This document shows, piece by piece, positions 1-6,192 of a stretch of 6,670 nucleotides of DNA (positions are counted from its first letter, which is position 1; every line of letters begins with the position of its first letter). This stretch comes from an uncultured Lachnospiraceae bacterium. GTDB lineage: Bacteria > Bacillota > Clostridia > Lachnospirales > Lachnospiraceae. The stretch lies in assembly GCA_947177105.1 (NCBI GenBank), contig CAMWTF010000140.1, positions 1 through 6,670 of the forward strand, given 5' to 3'. Made by a program: the position numbers and the translations under genes. Under the pieces are notes generated by a model. That model worked only from the letters and a program-made list of their open reading frames with translations. It did not search any database and was not told the origin of the DNA.

Positions 1-365
1 TTCATATGCCGTACATAATCCTCCGAATCGCCCAGCCACCATGCCAAATGTGCCGGTGAAAAAACCAGTTCAATGGGGGTGGGATATACAAAGTGTCTGC
101 AAACCTCTTCCTTCACTACGCTGAGTTCCAGCCCCTTTTTCGGCGCCTGAGCGTTCAACTCCACCACGATTTCCATAAACCGCCTTTTCTGAGCGTCGGT
201 CATCTCCCGATTTATCACCAACAACAGATCTATGTCGCTCTTTTCCGGGTTAAAACAGCCCATGGCCAGGGAGCCATGGAGATATATGCCCCTCAGGGCA
301 TCTCCCAGGATGTCCTTTGCCGCCGAGGTAATGCTGCACAGCAAATCCTCAAAAGGTATTTTCAT
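1..365 (-). CDS. AadA/ANT-like nucleotidyltransferase, C-terminus cut by window edge
   Basis: A nucleotidyltransferase of the type that includes aminoglycoside (streptomycin/spectinomycin) adenylyltransferases. Only the first 121 codons are in the window. The Pol-beta-type motif is clear: Leu29-His-Gly31-Ser32, followed by the Asp pair in Ser43-Asp44-Ile-Asp46, expected to bind Mg-ATP. Glu80 in the strand Gly-Leu-Glu80-Leu-Ser resembles the third acidic residue (catalytic base) of AadA. A Tyr-Pro-Thr-Pro-x-Glu-Leu-x-Phe-Ser stretch (about 94-103) leads into the helical C-terminal domain of the DUF4111/AadA type, most of which lies outside. The start ATG overlaps the stop of the HipA-like kinase gene as ATGA, so translation is probably coupled. 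Family assignment is firm. The substrate is not: many such genes in commensal clostridia are not proven resistance genes, and the target could be a drug, another small molecule or something else. Confidence 0.85.
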   Translation of the reverse strand, partial: MKIPFEDLLCSITSAAKDILGDALRGIYLHGSLAMGCFNPEKSDIDLLLVINREMTDAQKRRFMEIVVELNAQAPKKGLELSVVKEEVCRHFVYPTPIELVFSPAHLAWWLGDSEDYVRHM

Positions 366-1453
366 AGTCTCACATCCTCCCGCAGAAGCCCCAAACGCCG
401 CTGCAGCATCTCGTATTCCTGCTCTCTGCCCTCAAACCATTCCGAATCTATATCGGCAGTCTGATTTAGGCCGACCTGCCACACTGCCTCCAGGGCTCCC
501 TCCCTCTGTGTCATTCTGCGCCCGAAAGTCGTCTGGCAGTTTCCTCCCTCCAATGTATCATACGCCTGGAAAGACCGATTCCAATCCATCAAGTCATGCA
601 GTCTCAACGGCTGTCCGCTGGCATTGTCAACTAACAGTCCCCAGTTTCCCCAATGCCGATCCGTATTGCCCACCAGATAGTCCAGCAGATTCATCATATG
701 ATAATCATAGGCATCCAGCTTTAAAATGTATTCACGCAAATCCACCTCATGATTCATGGCCCACACCGTAAATGCCTCCATGGATACAATGGAATATTCC
801 CTGGAGGTCATAAGCCTGCTTACCGTCACAGGCTCCCCCTCATAATCTTCCCTCTCATACAATACCTGGAGGCATCGAAAACAGCGGCATACCCTGCTTG
901 CCAGAAACTCCCTCTCCACCGCTTCCCTGCCGCCGCCCTTAAGCAGTTCAAAACCCTGGGCAACACGCCGCCATGCTTTGGGGAAACAACCGTTGGTTGA
1001 CAGATCCGCCGCCAGTTCCCTGTTCTGCACTGTCATTTGTCTGCCCCGCAGCGCCACATCCACAAGAGCATTGTTCAAAGGATTATCATACAGATTGATT
1101 TCCTCAAAAGTCATCTGCTCCCCCTGCTGGCGCACCCAGTAAATATCCGTCAGGGACACACAGCGGTAACTCAGGGCAATCCGGGCCCTGTCCCGATCTG
1201 TCACCGCCTGGGTCACGCCGATACTTCCCAGGATTTCCTTGGCATACCGGCGATCCAGCGTCAAGACCCGGGTAGCACACCAATACCAGAAATTGGTCAC
1301 ATTATTGATCAATGTATCCATGTCCCCGGCCTCTTCCAGATACAGATTGCAAGGCAGGAAAGCTGGCTCATAGATCCGGCAGTTTCCCCGACTGTCCACC
1401 TGAGCCACCAGGCGTTCTCCCTGCATGATTTCATATGTTATTTTCTCCTGCAT
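362..1453 (-). CDS. HipA-like Ser/Thr kinase domain protein (clostridial type)
   Basis: A 363-residue protein with the kinase core of the HipA family. Numbering is from the ATG at 1453. The nucleotide-binding region has Asn154-Gly-x-x-Pro-Lys159 followed by Leu-Leu-Lys172-Gly-Gly and a conserved-looking Glu182. The catalytic loop is Gly-Asn263-Thr-Asp265-Arg-His-x-x-Asn270-x-Gly, matching the HipA loop with its catalytic Asp and metal-binding Asn. A later metal-binding Asp is Asp287 or Asp290 in the His-Asp-Leu-Met-Asp segment. The first 140 residues are not the classical HipA N-subdomain; they resemble the N-terminal part usual in clostridial HipA-like proteins (Ser-Leu-Thr-Asp-x-Tyr-Trp near 100). 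No HipB-like antitoxin gene is adjacent. The ORF opens at a TTG (1471), but the ATG at 1453 has an AAAGGG site 9 nt upstream and is preferred; an ATG at 1462 is a weaker choice. Target protein unknown; a toxin role is not shown. Confidence 0.85.
   Translation of the reverse strand: MQEKITYEIMQGERLVAQVDSRGNCRIYEPAFLPCNLYLEEAGDMDTLINNVTNFWYWCATRVLTLDRRYAKEILGSIGVTQAVTDRDRARIALSYRCVSLTDIYWVRQQGEQMTFEEINLYDNPLNNALVDVALRGRQMTVQNRELAADLSTNGCFPKAWRRVAQGFELLKGGGREAVEREFLASRVCRCFRCLQVLYEREDYEGEPVTVSRLMTSREYSIVSMEAFTVWAMNHEVDLREYILKLDAYDYHMMNLLDYLVGNTDRHWGNWGLLVDNASGQPLRLHDLMDWNRSFQAYDTLEGGNCQTTFGRRMTQREGALEAVWQVGLNQTADIDSEWFEGREQEYEMLQRRLGLLREDVRL
376..381 (-). promoter_or_regulatory. Ribosome binding site of the nucleotidyltransferase gene
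   Basis: GGGAGG lies inside the end of the kinase coding region, 10 nt before the ATG at 365. It supports the ATGA-overlapping start, and suggests the nucleotidyltransferase can be translated by its own initiation as well as by coupling. Confidence 0.6.
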
Positions 1454-1462
1454 CGCCGCCAT

Positions 1463-1469
1463 CCCTTTC
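1463..1469 (-). promoter_or_regulatory. Ribosome binding site deciding the kinase start
   Basis: GAAAGGG ends 9 nt before the ATG at 1453. It directly abuts the ATG at 1462, too close for that codon to be used, and no purine-rich site precedes the TTG at 1471. This favours the 363-residue form. Confidence 0.55.
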
Positions 1470-1480
1470 AAAATACAGAT

Positions 1481-1486
1481 ATTATA
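1481..1486 (-). promoter_or_regulatory. Possible internal -10 box before the kinase gene
   Basis: A perfect TATAAT sits in the 47 bp gap between the NUDIX and kinase genes, about 28 nt before the preferred kinase ATG, a fair distance for a short leader. The best -35 match 17 bp upstream (CTGGTA) fits only 3 of 6 consensus positions and lies over the end of the NUDIX gene. It could let the kinase-nucleotidyltransferase pair be expressed separately, but the weak -35 keeps this tentative. Confidence 0.3.
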
Positions 1487-1500
1487 CGCTGCTCACCCAA

Positions 1501-1977
1501 TCATACCAGCCTCTCTCTCCCATCCAGCACCGCCTCCGCCAGTGTATCCCCCTCATAACGCAGCTTTAAGGAAAAAAAGTCTTGCCGCTCCTCCAGCAGG
1601 CGGAAAAAAATCCTGTCTCCCTCCCAGATGGGCAGCTGCTCCACCTTCACTTTGGGAACCCACTCCAACTCCCCCTCATTGCAGGCATGCATCACTCCCG
1701 TAAAACCTTCCGCCGTATACAGGAACATATACTCCGCAGGGTAAGTATCCGTCATGAAAGTGATCACTCCCCGCAGACGGTAATCCGTCAAGGTCAGTCC
1801 CGTCTCCTCCATCACTTCCCGCAGCAGACATTCCTCCGGCGACTCCCCCTCCTCAAAATGACCGCCCACACCGATCCACTTATCCTTATTGATATCCCGC
1901 TCCTTCTTCACCCGATGCATCATCAGATAGGCATCATCCCGCTCAATATAACACAATGTAGTCAAATTCCTCGCCAT
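1501..1977 (-). CDS. NUDIX hydrolase, MutT/8-oxo-dGTP diphosphatase-like
   Basis: A 158-residue cytoplasmic NUDIX hydrolase. The full Nudix box G-x5-E-x7-R-E-U-x-E-E-x-G-U is present: Gly39, Glu45, Arg53-Glu54, Glu57-Glu58, Gly60, Leu61. This motif binds the divalent metals that cleave nucleoside diphosphates linked to another group. Size and early strands (Thr-Leu-Cys-Tyr-Ile-Glu, then Lys-Trp-Ile-Gly-Val-Gly-Gly) resemble Firmicute proteins annotated as 8-oxo-dGTP diphosphatases of the MutT type, which clean the nucleotide pool; exact substrate cannot be read from the motif. The ATG at 1977 has AGGAGA 5 nt upstream. It lies 54 bp after the lysozyme gene with no terminator between, so it is probably on the same transcript. 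A housekeeping role is more likely than a partnership with its neighbours. Confidence 0.9.
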   Translation of the reverse strand: MARNLTTLCYIERDDAYLMMHRVKKERDINKDKWIGVGGHFEEGESPEECLLREVMEETGLTLTDYRLRGVITFMTDTYPAEYMFLYTAEGFTGVMHACNEGELEWVPKVKVEQLPIWEGDRIFFRLLEERQDFFSLKLRYEGDTLAEAVLDGRERLV

Positions 1978-2031
1978 ATTTTTCTCCTGTTAAATTTTCC
2001 TCATGACCCATGCCCCCACTGTCCTGTCCCC

Positions 2032-3615
2032 TTACTCCTGTTCCTGTGCCGGGGCCTGTGTCAAATAACTGCTGACGCAGTACAGCACCTGTCCTCCATA
2101 CTCCACCCGGGACCATCCCACCTCCGTGTTGATCCCGGTGCGCACCACCACATCCCCATAGCGGATAGTGGCTACCACCACCGCGTCCGGGTTGGTCACA
2201 CTGGGCAGCGCCCGCAGATTGGTCTCGATCTTGGCCGTCATCAGTTCATAGCAATCGGTAAACTTGGTCTTGATTCCATCGTCCTGTGCCGCCGGATCGG
2301 GCGCAGGCTCTGGCTCTGCCACATGATAAGATAAATCTGTGGTCAGCAGATTTGTCACCGCGTAACACACCTGGTCCTGATAGACCAGCCTTGACCAGCC
2401 GCTGTCACTGATGCCCGTGCGCCGGGCCGTATCCCCGTTTTTCAGCGTCCACAGCACCGTGCTGTCCTGGCCCTGACCGGGAATATCCCGCAGATTGGTG
2501 GCCTCCTTGGCCGTCACCGTCTCCTCCACCTCCATAAAGTACATCAATGCTTCCACATCTGCGTAAGCCTGATCCGGGGCCTGTCCGTTTACAGCCTCCG
2601 CCGTCCCCTCATAGCCAAAGTACGCCACGTTCACATCCACAGGCTGGGAAATCCCCGGCAGGCTGCCTTGATTGGTATACTGCCACATGGCATGGACGCC
2701 CCCATAGGACGATTTTTCCGTCTGGGGATAGGGCAAGGCCGGATACTGGGACACCCACACCTTATAGGACTGTTCGATTCTGGCCATATCCCAATGATTG
2801 CTGCCCGTCATCGCATAGCTGGAACCGTAAAACATGGGGGTATACCCCTGCTTGTAAATCTCCTCCATAAAGGCAATGGCAATGTCTGTCCGCTTCTCTT
2901 TGCCCAGATCATAAAGCACACTGCCCTCCCGCTCGTATCCCTCGCAGTCAAAGGCCACAGGATACGTAATCTGGTACTGGGAAATATATTCCGCCACCCA
3001 CAGGGCTTCTTCCCTGGCTTCCTCCTCCGTGGAGGCCGTGGAAAAGAAATACACGCCCACCTGGATGCCTGCCGCCTGGGCTTCCTGCATATTGTAACGG
3101 GCGTTAGTGTCGGCATAGATCTCCCTGTCCGAACTGCGGTACCCCACCCGGATCATGGCAAAATCTATCCCCGTCTCCGCCACCTGGCTCCAGTCTATTG
3201 TCCCCTGATACCGGGACACATCAATGCCGATGGTCACACGCTGCTGTTCCTGCACCCGCTTCGACACCAACAGCTGGGCCACATCCACCTGACTGCCCTG
3301 CTCCTGGGCCGTTGGGTCCTGGGGATCGCTTTCATCGGCTGCAGCCATATTGTCTATGGCTTCATTCACATCCAAAGAATCTTCATCCGCCTCCCCTGTG
3401 CCGCTCTCCGTTTGAGCGTCTGAAGTATTCTGAAGTGATTCCGTTGTCATACTGCCACTTTCTCCCAAGTCCTTATCTTCCTCACCTTGTCTGTGCAGCA
3501 GAACCATCACCGACAATATCACCACAATAAGGACAACTGCTACCAGCAATGGCAGCAGCTTAATCCACCCGTGAGGCTCCCTGTCCTTTTCTTCAAAATC
3601 GCGATCATAATCCAT
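2032..3615 (-). CDS. Membrane-anchored GH25 lysozyme (muramidase) with two SH3-like repeats
   Basis: A 527-residue cell-surface peptidoglycan hydrolase (numbering from the ATG at 3615). Order: a short charged cytoplasmic tail; one membrane segment at about 18-40 (signal-anchor, no obvious cleavage site); an acidic Ser/Thr/Asp/Glu-rich spacer at about 44-112; a GH25 domain at about 127-333; and two SH3b-like repeats at about 363-425 and 459-519. GH25 marks are Gly-Ile-Asp132-Val-Ser-x-x-Gln-Gly at the start, the catalytic Asp223-Cys-Glu225 pair, and a Trp-Gln-Tyr strand near 311. Each SH3b repeat has an Asn-Leu-Arg start and a Gly-Trp-Ser-Arg core. The family cuts the MurNAc-GlcNAc bond of the wall; SH3b modules usually bind wall. 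The ORF opens at a TTG (3660), but the ATG at 3615 has GGAGGA 7 nt upstream; the ATG at 3630 is second best. The anchor suggests remodelling of the cell's own wall rather than release as a bacteriocin or phage endolysin. Confidence 0.92.
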   Translation of the reverse strand: MDYDRDFEEKDREPHGWIKLLPLLVAVVLIVVILSVMVLLHRQGEEDKDLGESGSMTTESLQNTSDAQTESGTGEADEDSLDVNEAIDNMAAADESDPQDPTAQEQGSQVDVAQLLVSKRVQEQQRVTIGIDVSRYQGTIDWSQVAETGIDFAMIRVGYRSSDREIYADTNARYNMQEAQAAGIQVGVYFFSTASTEEEAREEALWVAEYISQYQITYPVAFDCEGYEREGSVLYDLGKEKRTDIAIAFMEEIYKQGYTPMFYGSSYAMTGSNHWDMARIEQSYKVWVSQYPALPYPQTEKSSYGGVHAMWQYTNQGSLPGISQPVDVNVAYFGYEGTAEAVNGQAPDQAYADVEALMYFMEVEETVTAKEATNLRDIPGQGQDSTVLWTLKNGDTARRTGISDSGWSRLVYQDQVCYAVTNLLTTDLSYHVAEPEPAPDPAAQDDGIKTKFTDCYELMTAKIETNLRALPSVTNPDAVVVATIRYGDVVVRTGINTEVGWSRVEYGGQVLYCVSSYLTQAPAQEQE

Positions 3616-3622
3616 TCGTATA

Positions 3623-3628
3623 TCCTCC
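3623..3628 (-). promoter_or_regulatory. Ribosome binding site deciding the GH25 start
   Basis: GGAGGA ends 7 nt before the ATG at 3615, the best-spaced strong site in the area. A weaker AGGGA precedes the ATG at 3630. The choice changes only 5 residues of the cytoplasmic tail. Confidence 0.6.
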
Positions 3629-3678
3629 ATCAGCGTTCCCTGCCAGTGCCTTTTTTGCAAAACGAGTTCCGGCCCCCC

Positions 3679-5961
3679 CTACAATCCCTTGGCCACTTCT
3701 TTGGAGCGCAGTTTTTTTGCTTCATACAGCTGTTCATCCGCCACGCTAAGCGCCTCCTCCAGCGACATGCTGCTGCCCGGCTTTAACACACAGGCTCCGG
3801 CTGATATGGTGACATTGTATACCTTGTCGGTGCCTTCATTAAAGGACCGAAAAGCCGCATACAATGCCTCCAGCGCCTCCAGCCCTTCATCCGCTCTGTC
3901 GTAGGAGCAGACATAAGCAAATTCGTCTCCGCCGATACGTCCTGCCACGCCGTCCTTCCCGGCTGCCTCGGCCAATCTGTCGGCAATGGCTTTCAGAGAG
4001 AAATCCCCCTCCTCATGCCCATAGCGATCATTGATGATTTTCAGATTATTCATATCCGCATAGACCACCAGTACATCCTTGCCCTGCTCATGGCAGCGCT
4101 CCACCGCCTGCTGTCCCTCCTCATACAATCCACGGCGGTTCCAGATCCCGGTCAGACTGTCCGATTTGGACAGATTATCCAACGCGATATTGTTTTCCTT
4201 CAAAATAACCAGACTATCCTCCAAATCCTGCTGGATTTTCTGATTGGCGCGAAGCAGCTGAATCATCTTGGTAGCTGAACTTAAGTGATTGACCAAAAAT
4301 TCCCCGCTCTCATAGATATTTTCCGTCATTTCACAGAGTATCACACCCTCCAGCACCTCATTGAAAAACAACGGAAACAGCACCATACAATCCTGCTGTA
4401 TGCCATTATTATCTGTAAAAAGCTCCGCCAGCGTCTTTTTTTGCTCCATGACAGGCACTATCTGTACTTCCCCCGCTTTCAGCACCGCCTTCAGGTACAA
4501 TTCCTCCGGCGCCTGAAAAGGATCGCTGACCAGATGGGTGATGGGCGACTCAAAGATATATATGCCCGCGTTCTGGACCTGGAGCCAATTCAGATTTTCC
4601 AGCAGCGTCCCATAACTCTGGTCTGTCCCCTTCTCAAACTGCAGCGTTTTCTGCACGAACATCTTCATATCAAAGCTGTCCCTCTGGCTTTGCTCCTGCA
4701 TCTCCCATATCCTCTGATCCATCACTCGGATAATGCGCTGATATACCAGGGGAAACAGATCCCTCTGGGCTTTGGTATAAGCATCCCCTGTACCCAACAG
4801 TATTTTTTGCAGCTTGCGGAATACAATCATCAGGTTGTCAACATCTGCGTATGCAATCGTCTCCACATTCAGGAACTGTTCCAGCAGTCCCTTTACCTCC
4901 CAGACTCCTTCCTCCTGCTCCTCATAGATGGAGCGGATACATTTTACTAGCGCCTTAAAAGAATGCCGGAATTGCTCCACTGTTTTCTGCATATCTTCAT
5001 GCTTACAACGATAAAACACATCGTCAAACCATACATCCATCATCTGCGTGTCTATGACCTGCACCCTCTGCTCCTCGTCCATATTGCCGATGGAATCTCT
5101 TCTGACAAATTTGGTGGGCAGCACTTTGCTCTGCACATTCTCTCCCTGCATTTTACGCAGTACCAGTTCCAGAGCCGCCTCCCCCAATTCCGCCGGATCC
5201 GCCCGTACAGAGGACAGCGGAGGGGACGCCTTGGCCGCCGCCTGTATATTGTCATATCCAAATACCTGCACATCCCGGCCGATCTGCAGTTTTCTGCGCT
5301 TCAGCTCCTCATACAGTCCCAGGGCAGTGTCATCATTGATACAGAACACGGCCTCCAGATCCGGGTTGCGATCCAGCAGTCTGGCAAAAGCCTCCTGGCT
5401 GTTGCGGGTCAGATTTCCGGCCTCATAGAGTCCTTCATGTACGGCCAGATCATGCTCCTTCATGACCTGGAAGAAAGCTGCCTTCCGCTCCCGGGCATCG
5501 GAATTGTCCGCCGGACCTCCGATCATACCGATCCGGGTACAGCGCTTCTGCTCAATCAGGCACTCCAACCCCTCCCTGACGCCGGAAAAATTGTCAAAGG
5601 TAACGCTGTCATAGCCCGGCAGCTGTGAAGCCACCAACACGCAGGGAATCTCCGCATACTGTTCCATCAGCTCCAACATGCGCTCCGCAGTGCTGAAACA
5701 CCCAATACAGCCCGTGGCCGCCACAATAGCATCCAGGTTCTGCCGCCGGGCGTAGGACAAAATCGTTCCATACTGATATTCATATCTAAGATCCCGGTTA
5801 TCCGATACATCCCGATCCACATATTTCGCCGGAAAGATAACCAGGTTCACACCCCTTCTCTTAGCCGCCTTTATCACACCCTTGCAGATGATCTTGGTAA
5901 AATCATCCATGATGCCGCTGACCAGCACTCCCACTGTGACTTTCTTCTGTTTGTTCATCAT
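3679..5961 (-). CDS. Cytoplasmic LacI-type sensor domain fused to GGDEF diguanylate cyclase
   Basis: A 760-residue one-piece sensor-enzyme expected to make c-di-GMP from two GTP. Numbering is from the ATG at 5961, with AGAGG 7 nt upstream. Residues about 8-290 form a periplasmic-binding-protein-like ligand domain of the LacI/GalR regulator type (Val-Gly-Val-Leu-Val start; Arg-Ile-Gly-Met-Ile-Gly-Gly near 143; Val-Phe-Gly-Tyr-Asp-Asn near 233), without the LacI DNA-binding headpiece. There is no signal peptide or membrane segment, so it should read a cytoplasmic ligand. A helical middle (about 295-445) and a possible GAF-like fold (about 445-570) lead by a coiled coil (about 570-598) to the GGDEF domain (about 598-755). 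Active-site Gly-Gly-Asp-Glu-Phe is 677-681, with Asn644-Asp and Gly652-Asp653 present. The usual Asp-x-Asp-x-Phe-Lys reads Asp636-Met-Asn-Asn-Leu-Lys. The RxxD inhibitory site is absent (Gly-Lys-Asp-Gly there). Probably first gene of the minus-strand cluster. Ligand unknown. Confidence 0.93.
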   Translation of the reverse strand: MMNKQKKVTVGVLVSGIMDDFTKIICKGVIKAAKRRGVNLVIFPAKYVDRDVSDNRDLRYEYQYGTILSYARRQNLDAIVAATGCIGCFSTAERMLELMEQYAEIPCVLVASQLPGYDSVTFDNFSGVREGLECLIEQKRCTRIGMIGGPADNSDARERKAAFFQVMKEHDLAVHEGLYEAGNLTRNSQEAFARLLDRNPDLEAVFCINDDTALGLYEELKRRKLQIGRDVQVFGYDNIQAAAKASPPLSSVRADPAELGEAALELVLRKMQGENVQSKVLPTKFVRRDSIGNMDEEQRVQVIDTQMMDVWFDDVFYRCKHEDMQKTVEQFRHSFKALVKCIRSIYEEQEEGVWEVKGLLEQFLNVETIAYADVDNLMIVFRKLQKILLGTGDAYTKAQRDLFPLVYQRIIRVMDQRIWEMQEQSQRDSFDMKMFVQKTLQFEKGTDQSYGTLLENLNWLQVQNAGIYIFESPITHLVSDPFQAPEELYLKAVLKAGEVQIVPVMEQKKTLAELFTDNNGIQQDCMVLFPLFFNEVLEGVILCEMTENIYESGEFLVNHLSSATKMIQLLRANQKIQQDLEDSLVILKENNIALDNLSKSDSLTGIWNRRGLYEEGQQAVERCHEQGKDVLVVYADMNNLKIINDRYGHEEGDFSLKAIADRLAEAAGKDGVAGRIGGDEFAYVCSYDRADEGLEALEALYAAFRSFNEGTDKVYNVTISAGACVLKPGSSMSLEEALSVADEQLYEAKKLRSKEVAKGL

Positions 5962-5968
5962 CTCTATA

Positions 5969-5973
5969 CCTCT
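5969..5973 (-). promoter_or_regulatory. Ribosome binding site deciding the GGDEF start
   Basis: AGAGG ends 7 nt before the ATG at 5961 (a second ATG follows at once at 5958). The open frame runs on upstream to 6087, but that extension covers the promoter and hairpin and encodes no recognisable signal or domain, so the internal start is preferred. Confidence 0.65.
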
Positions 5974-5977
5974 TACC

Positions 5978-5995
5978 CGCAGGCGGACTCCTGCG
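5978..5995 (-). promoter_or_regulatory. Leader hairpin just before the GGDEF ribosome binding site
   Basis: In the transcript, CGCAGG and CCTGCG form a perfect 6-bp, GC-rich stem with a 6-nt loop (AGTCCG). The stem ends 4 nt before AGAGG. The whole leader from the predicted transcription start is only about 48 nt, so this hairpin fills much of it. No U-run follows, so it is not an intrinsic terminator. It could affect message stability or ribosome access. It is too small for a known riboswitch; I see no c-di-GMP riboswitch pattern. Confidence 0.45.
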
Positions 5996-6002
5996 TAGCT
6001 TT

Positions 6003-6016
6003 TATTCTTATGAATA
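6003..6016. repeat. Inverted repeat over the predicted start of the GGDEF transcript
   Basis: TATTC and GAATA are perfect 5-bp arms around TTAT. The repeat runs from the edge of the -10 box into the likely transcription start of the minus-strand promoter, a classical repressor position. It shares TTATTCTT (6002-6009) with the repeat at the opposite promoter. Operator function is inferred. Confidence 0.35.
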
Positions 6017-6045
6017 CTATACGGCGAAAAGGATATAACTGTCAA
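6016..6045 (-). promoter_or_regulatory. Sigma-A-type promoter of the minus-strand gene cluster
   Basis: A perfect -35 TTGACA (6045 to 6040) is followed by an 18-bp spacer and TATAGT as -10 (6021 to 6016, 5 of 6 consensus). Transcription would start near 6009, giving a leader of about 48 nt before the GGDEF ATG. It is the strongest promoter match in the window and may drive all five minus-strand genes, as no terminator is visible between them. Confidence 0.7.
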
Positions 6046-6084
6046 GGACTGCGGCAGAAATAACACAGTGGGATATGGAAATGG

Positions 6085-6101
6085 CACAACCCGCAGTTGT
6101 G
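6085..6101. repeat. Inverted repeat in the centre of the divergent intergenic region
   Basis: CACAAC and GTTGTG are perfect 6-bp arms around CCGCA. It lies upstream of the -35 boxes of both divergent promoters, where an activator or shared regulator could bind. CAGTTG at its right arm recurs 23 bp on at 6117-6122, about two helical turns, so binding sites on one face are possible. No known regulator motif is recognised. Confidence 0.4.
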
Positions 6102-6123
6102 TTCATTTTCTATCAACAGTTGG

Positions 6124-6152
6124 TTGCACAAGTTTCCGGTTCATGTTATTCT
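6124..6152 (+). promoter_or_regulatory. Candidate promoter of the HTH-FlhA gene
   Basis: TTGCAC (6124-6129) lies 17 bp before TATTCT (6147-6152), with a TG one base ahead of the -10, as in extended -10 promoters. Matches to consensus are only partial (3 of 6 and 4 of 6). The start would be near 6159, giving a leader of about 34 nt. A better-looking TATATT at 6165-6170 has no -35 and would start too close to the ribosome binding site. Confidence 0.35.
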
Positions 6153-6161
6153 TGATAAGAA
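6149..6161. repeat. Inverted repeat at the predicted start of the HTH-FlhA transcript
   Basis: TTCTT and AAGAA are perfect 5-bp arms around GAT, overlapping the candidate -10 box and transcription start. XRE-type regulators often bind short inverted repeats here to control their own gene. The flanking TTATTCTT (6146-6153) is shared with the repeat at the opposite promoter. Confidence 0.4.
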
Positions 6162-6192
6162 GAGTATATTAAAACTAAAAAGGAGGACTGAC

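Noticed and set aside
232..771. Plus-strand open frame over the kinase end and nucleotidyltransferase start
   Set aside because: Pro/Ser-rich mirror frame of two genes with clear catalytic motifs on the other strand.
362..1453. A classical HipBA toxin-antitoxin locus
   Set aside because: No HTH antitoxin gene precedes or follows the kinase; the upstream gene is a NUDIX hydrolase and the downstream one a nucleotidyltransferase. The XRE-type protein at 6193 is distant, divergent and carries a different C-terminal domain.
1978..2031. Terminator or small ORF in the gap between the lysozyme and NUDIX genes
   Set aside because: Only a CATG-GGT-CATG mini-palindrome and a tandem GGACA are present; there is no stable stem or U-run. 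A 22-codon frame starting here has no suitable ribosome binding site.
1582..2334. Long plus-strand open frame (250 codons) opposite the NUDIX and lysozyme genes
   Set aside because: It is antisense to two well-supported coding regions, has no domain or ribosome binding site, and its His/Pro/Leu-rich content is typical of a mirror frame. The same holds for other plus-strand frames such as 2668-3423, 4285-4950 and 4963-5628.
2032..3615. Phage endolysin or prophage remnant for the GH25 gene
   Set aside because: The protein has a membrane anchor and an acidic spacer, and no holin, tail or integrase genes are nearby.
3651..3663. TTTTGCAAAA palindrome between the GGDEF and GH25 genes as a terminator
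   Set aside because: The arms are all A/T with one G-C pair and no GC stem plus U-run, so it would not terminate. The G-rich run just after the GGDEF stop also forms no stem.
5962..6087. N-terminal extension of 42 residues on the GGDEF protein, perhaps a signal peptide
   Set aside because: The stretch contains the predicted promoter and leader hairpin, has no good signal-peptide layout (charged residues follow, no cleavage pattern), and the ATG at 5961 has a proper ribosome binding site.
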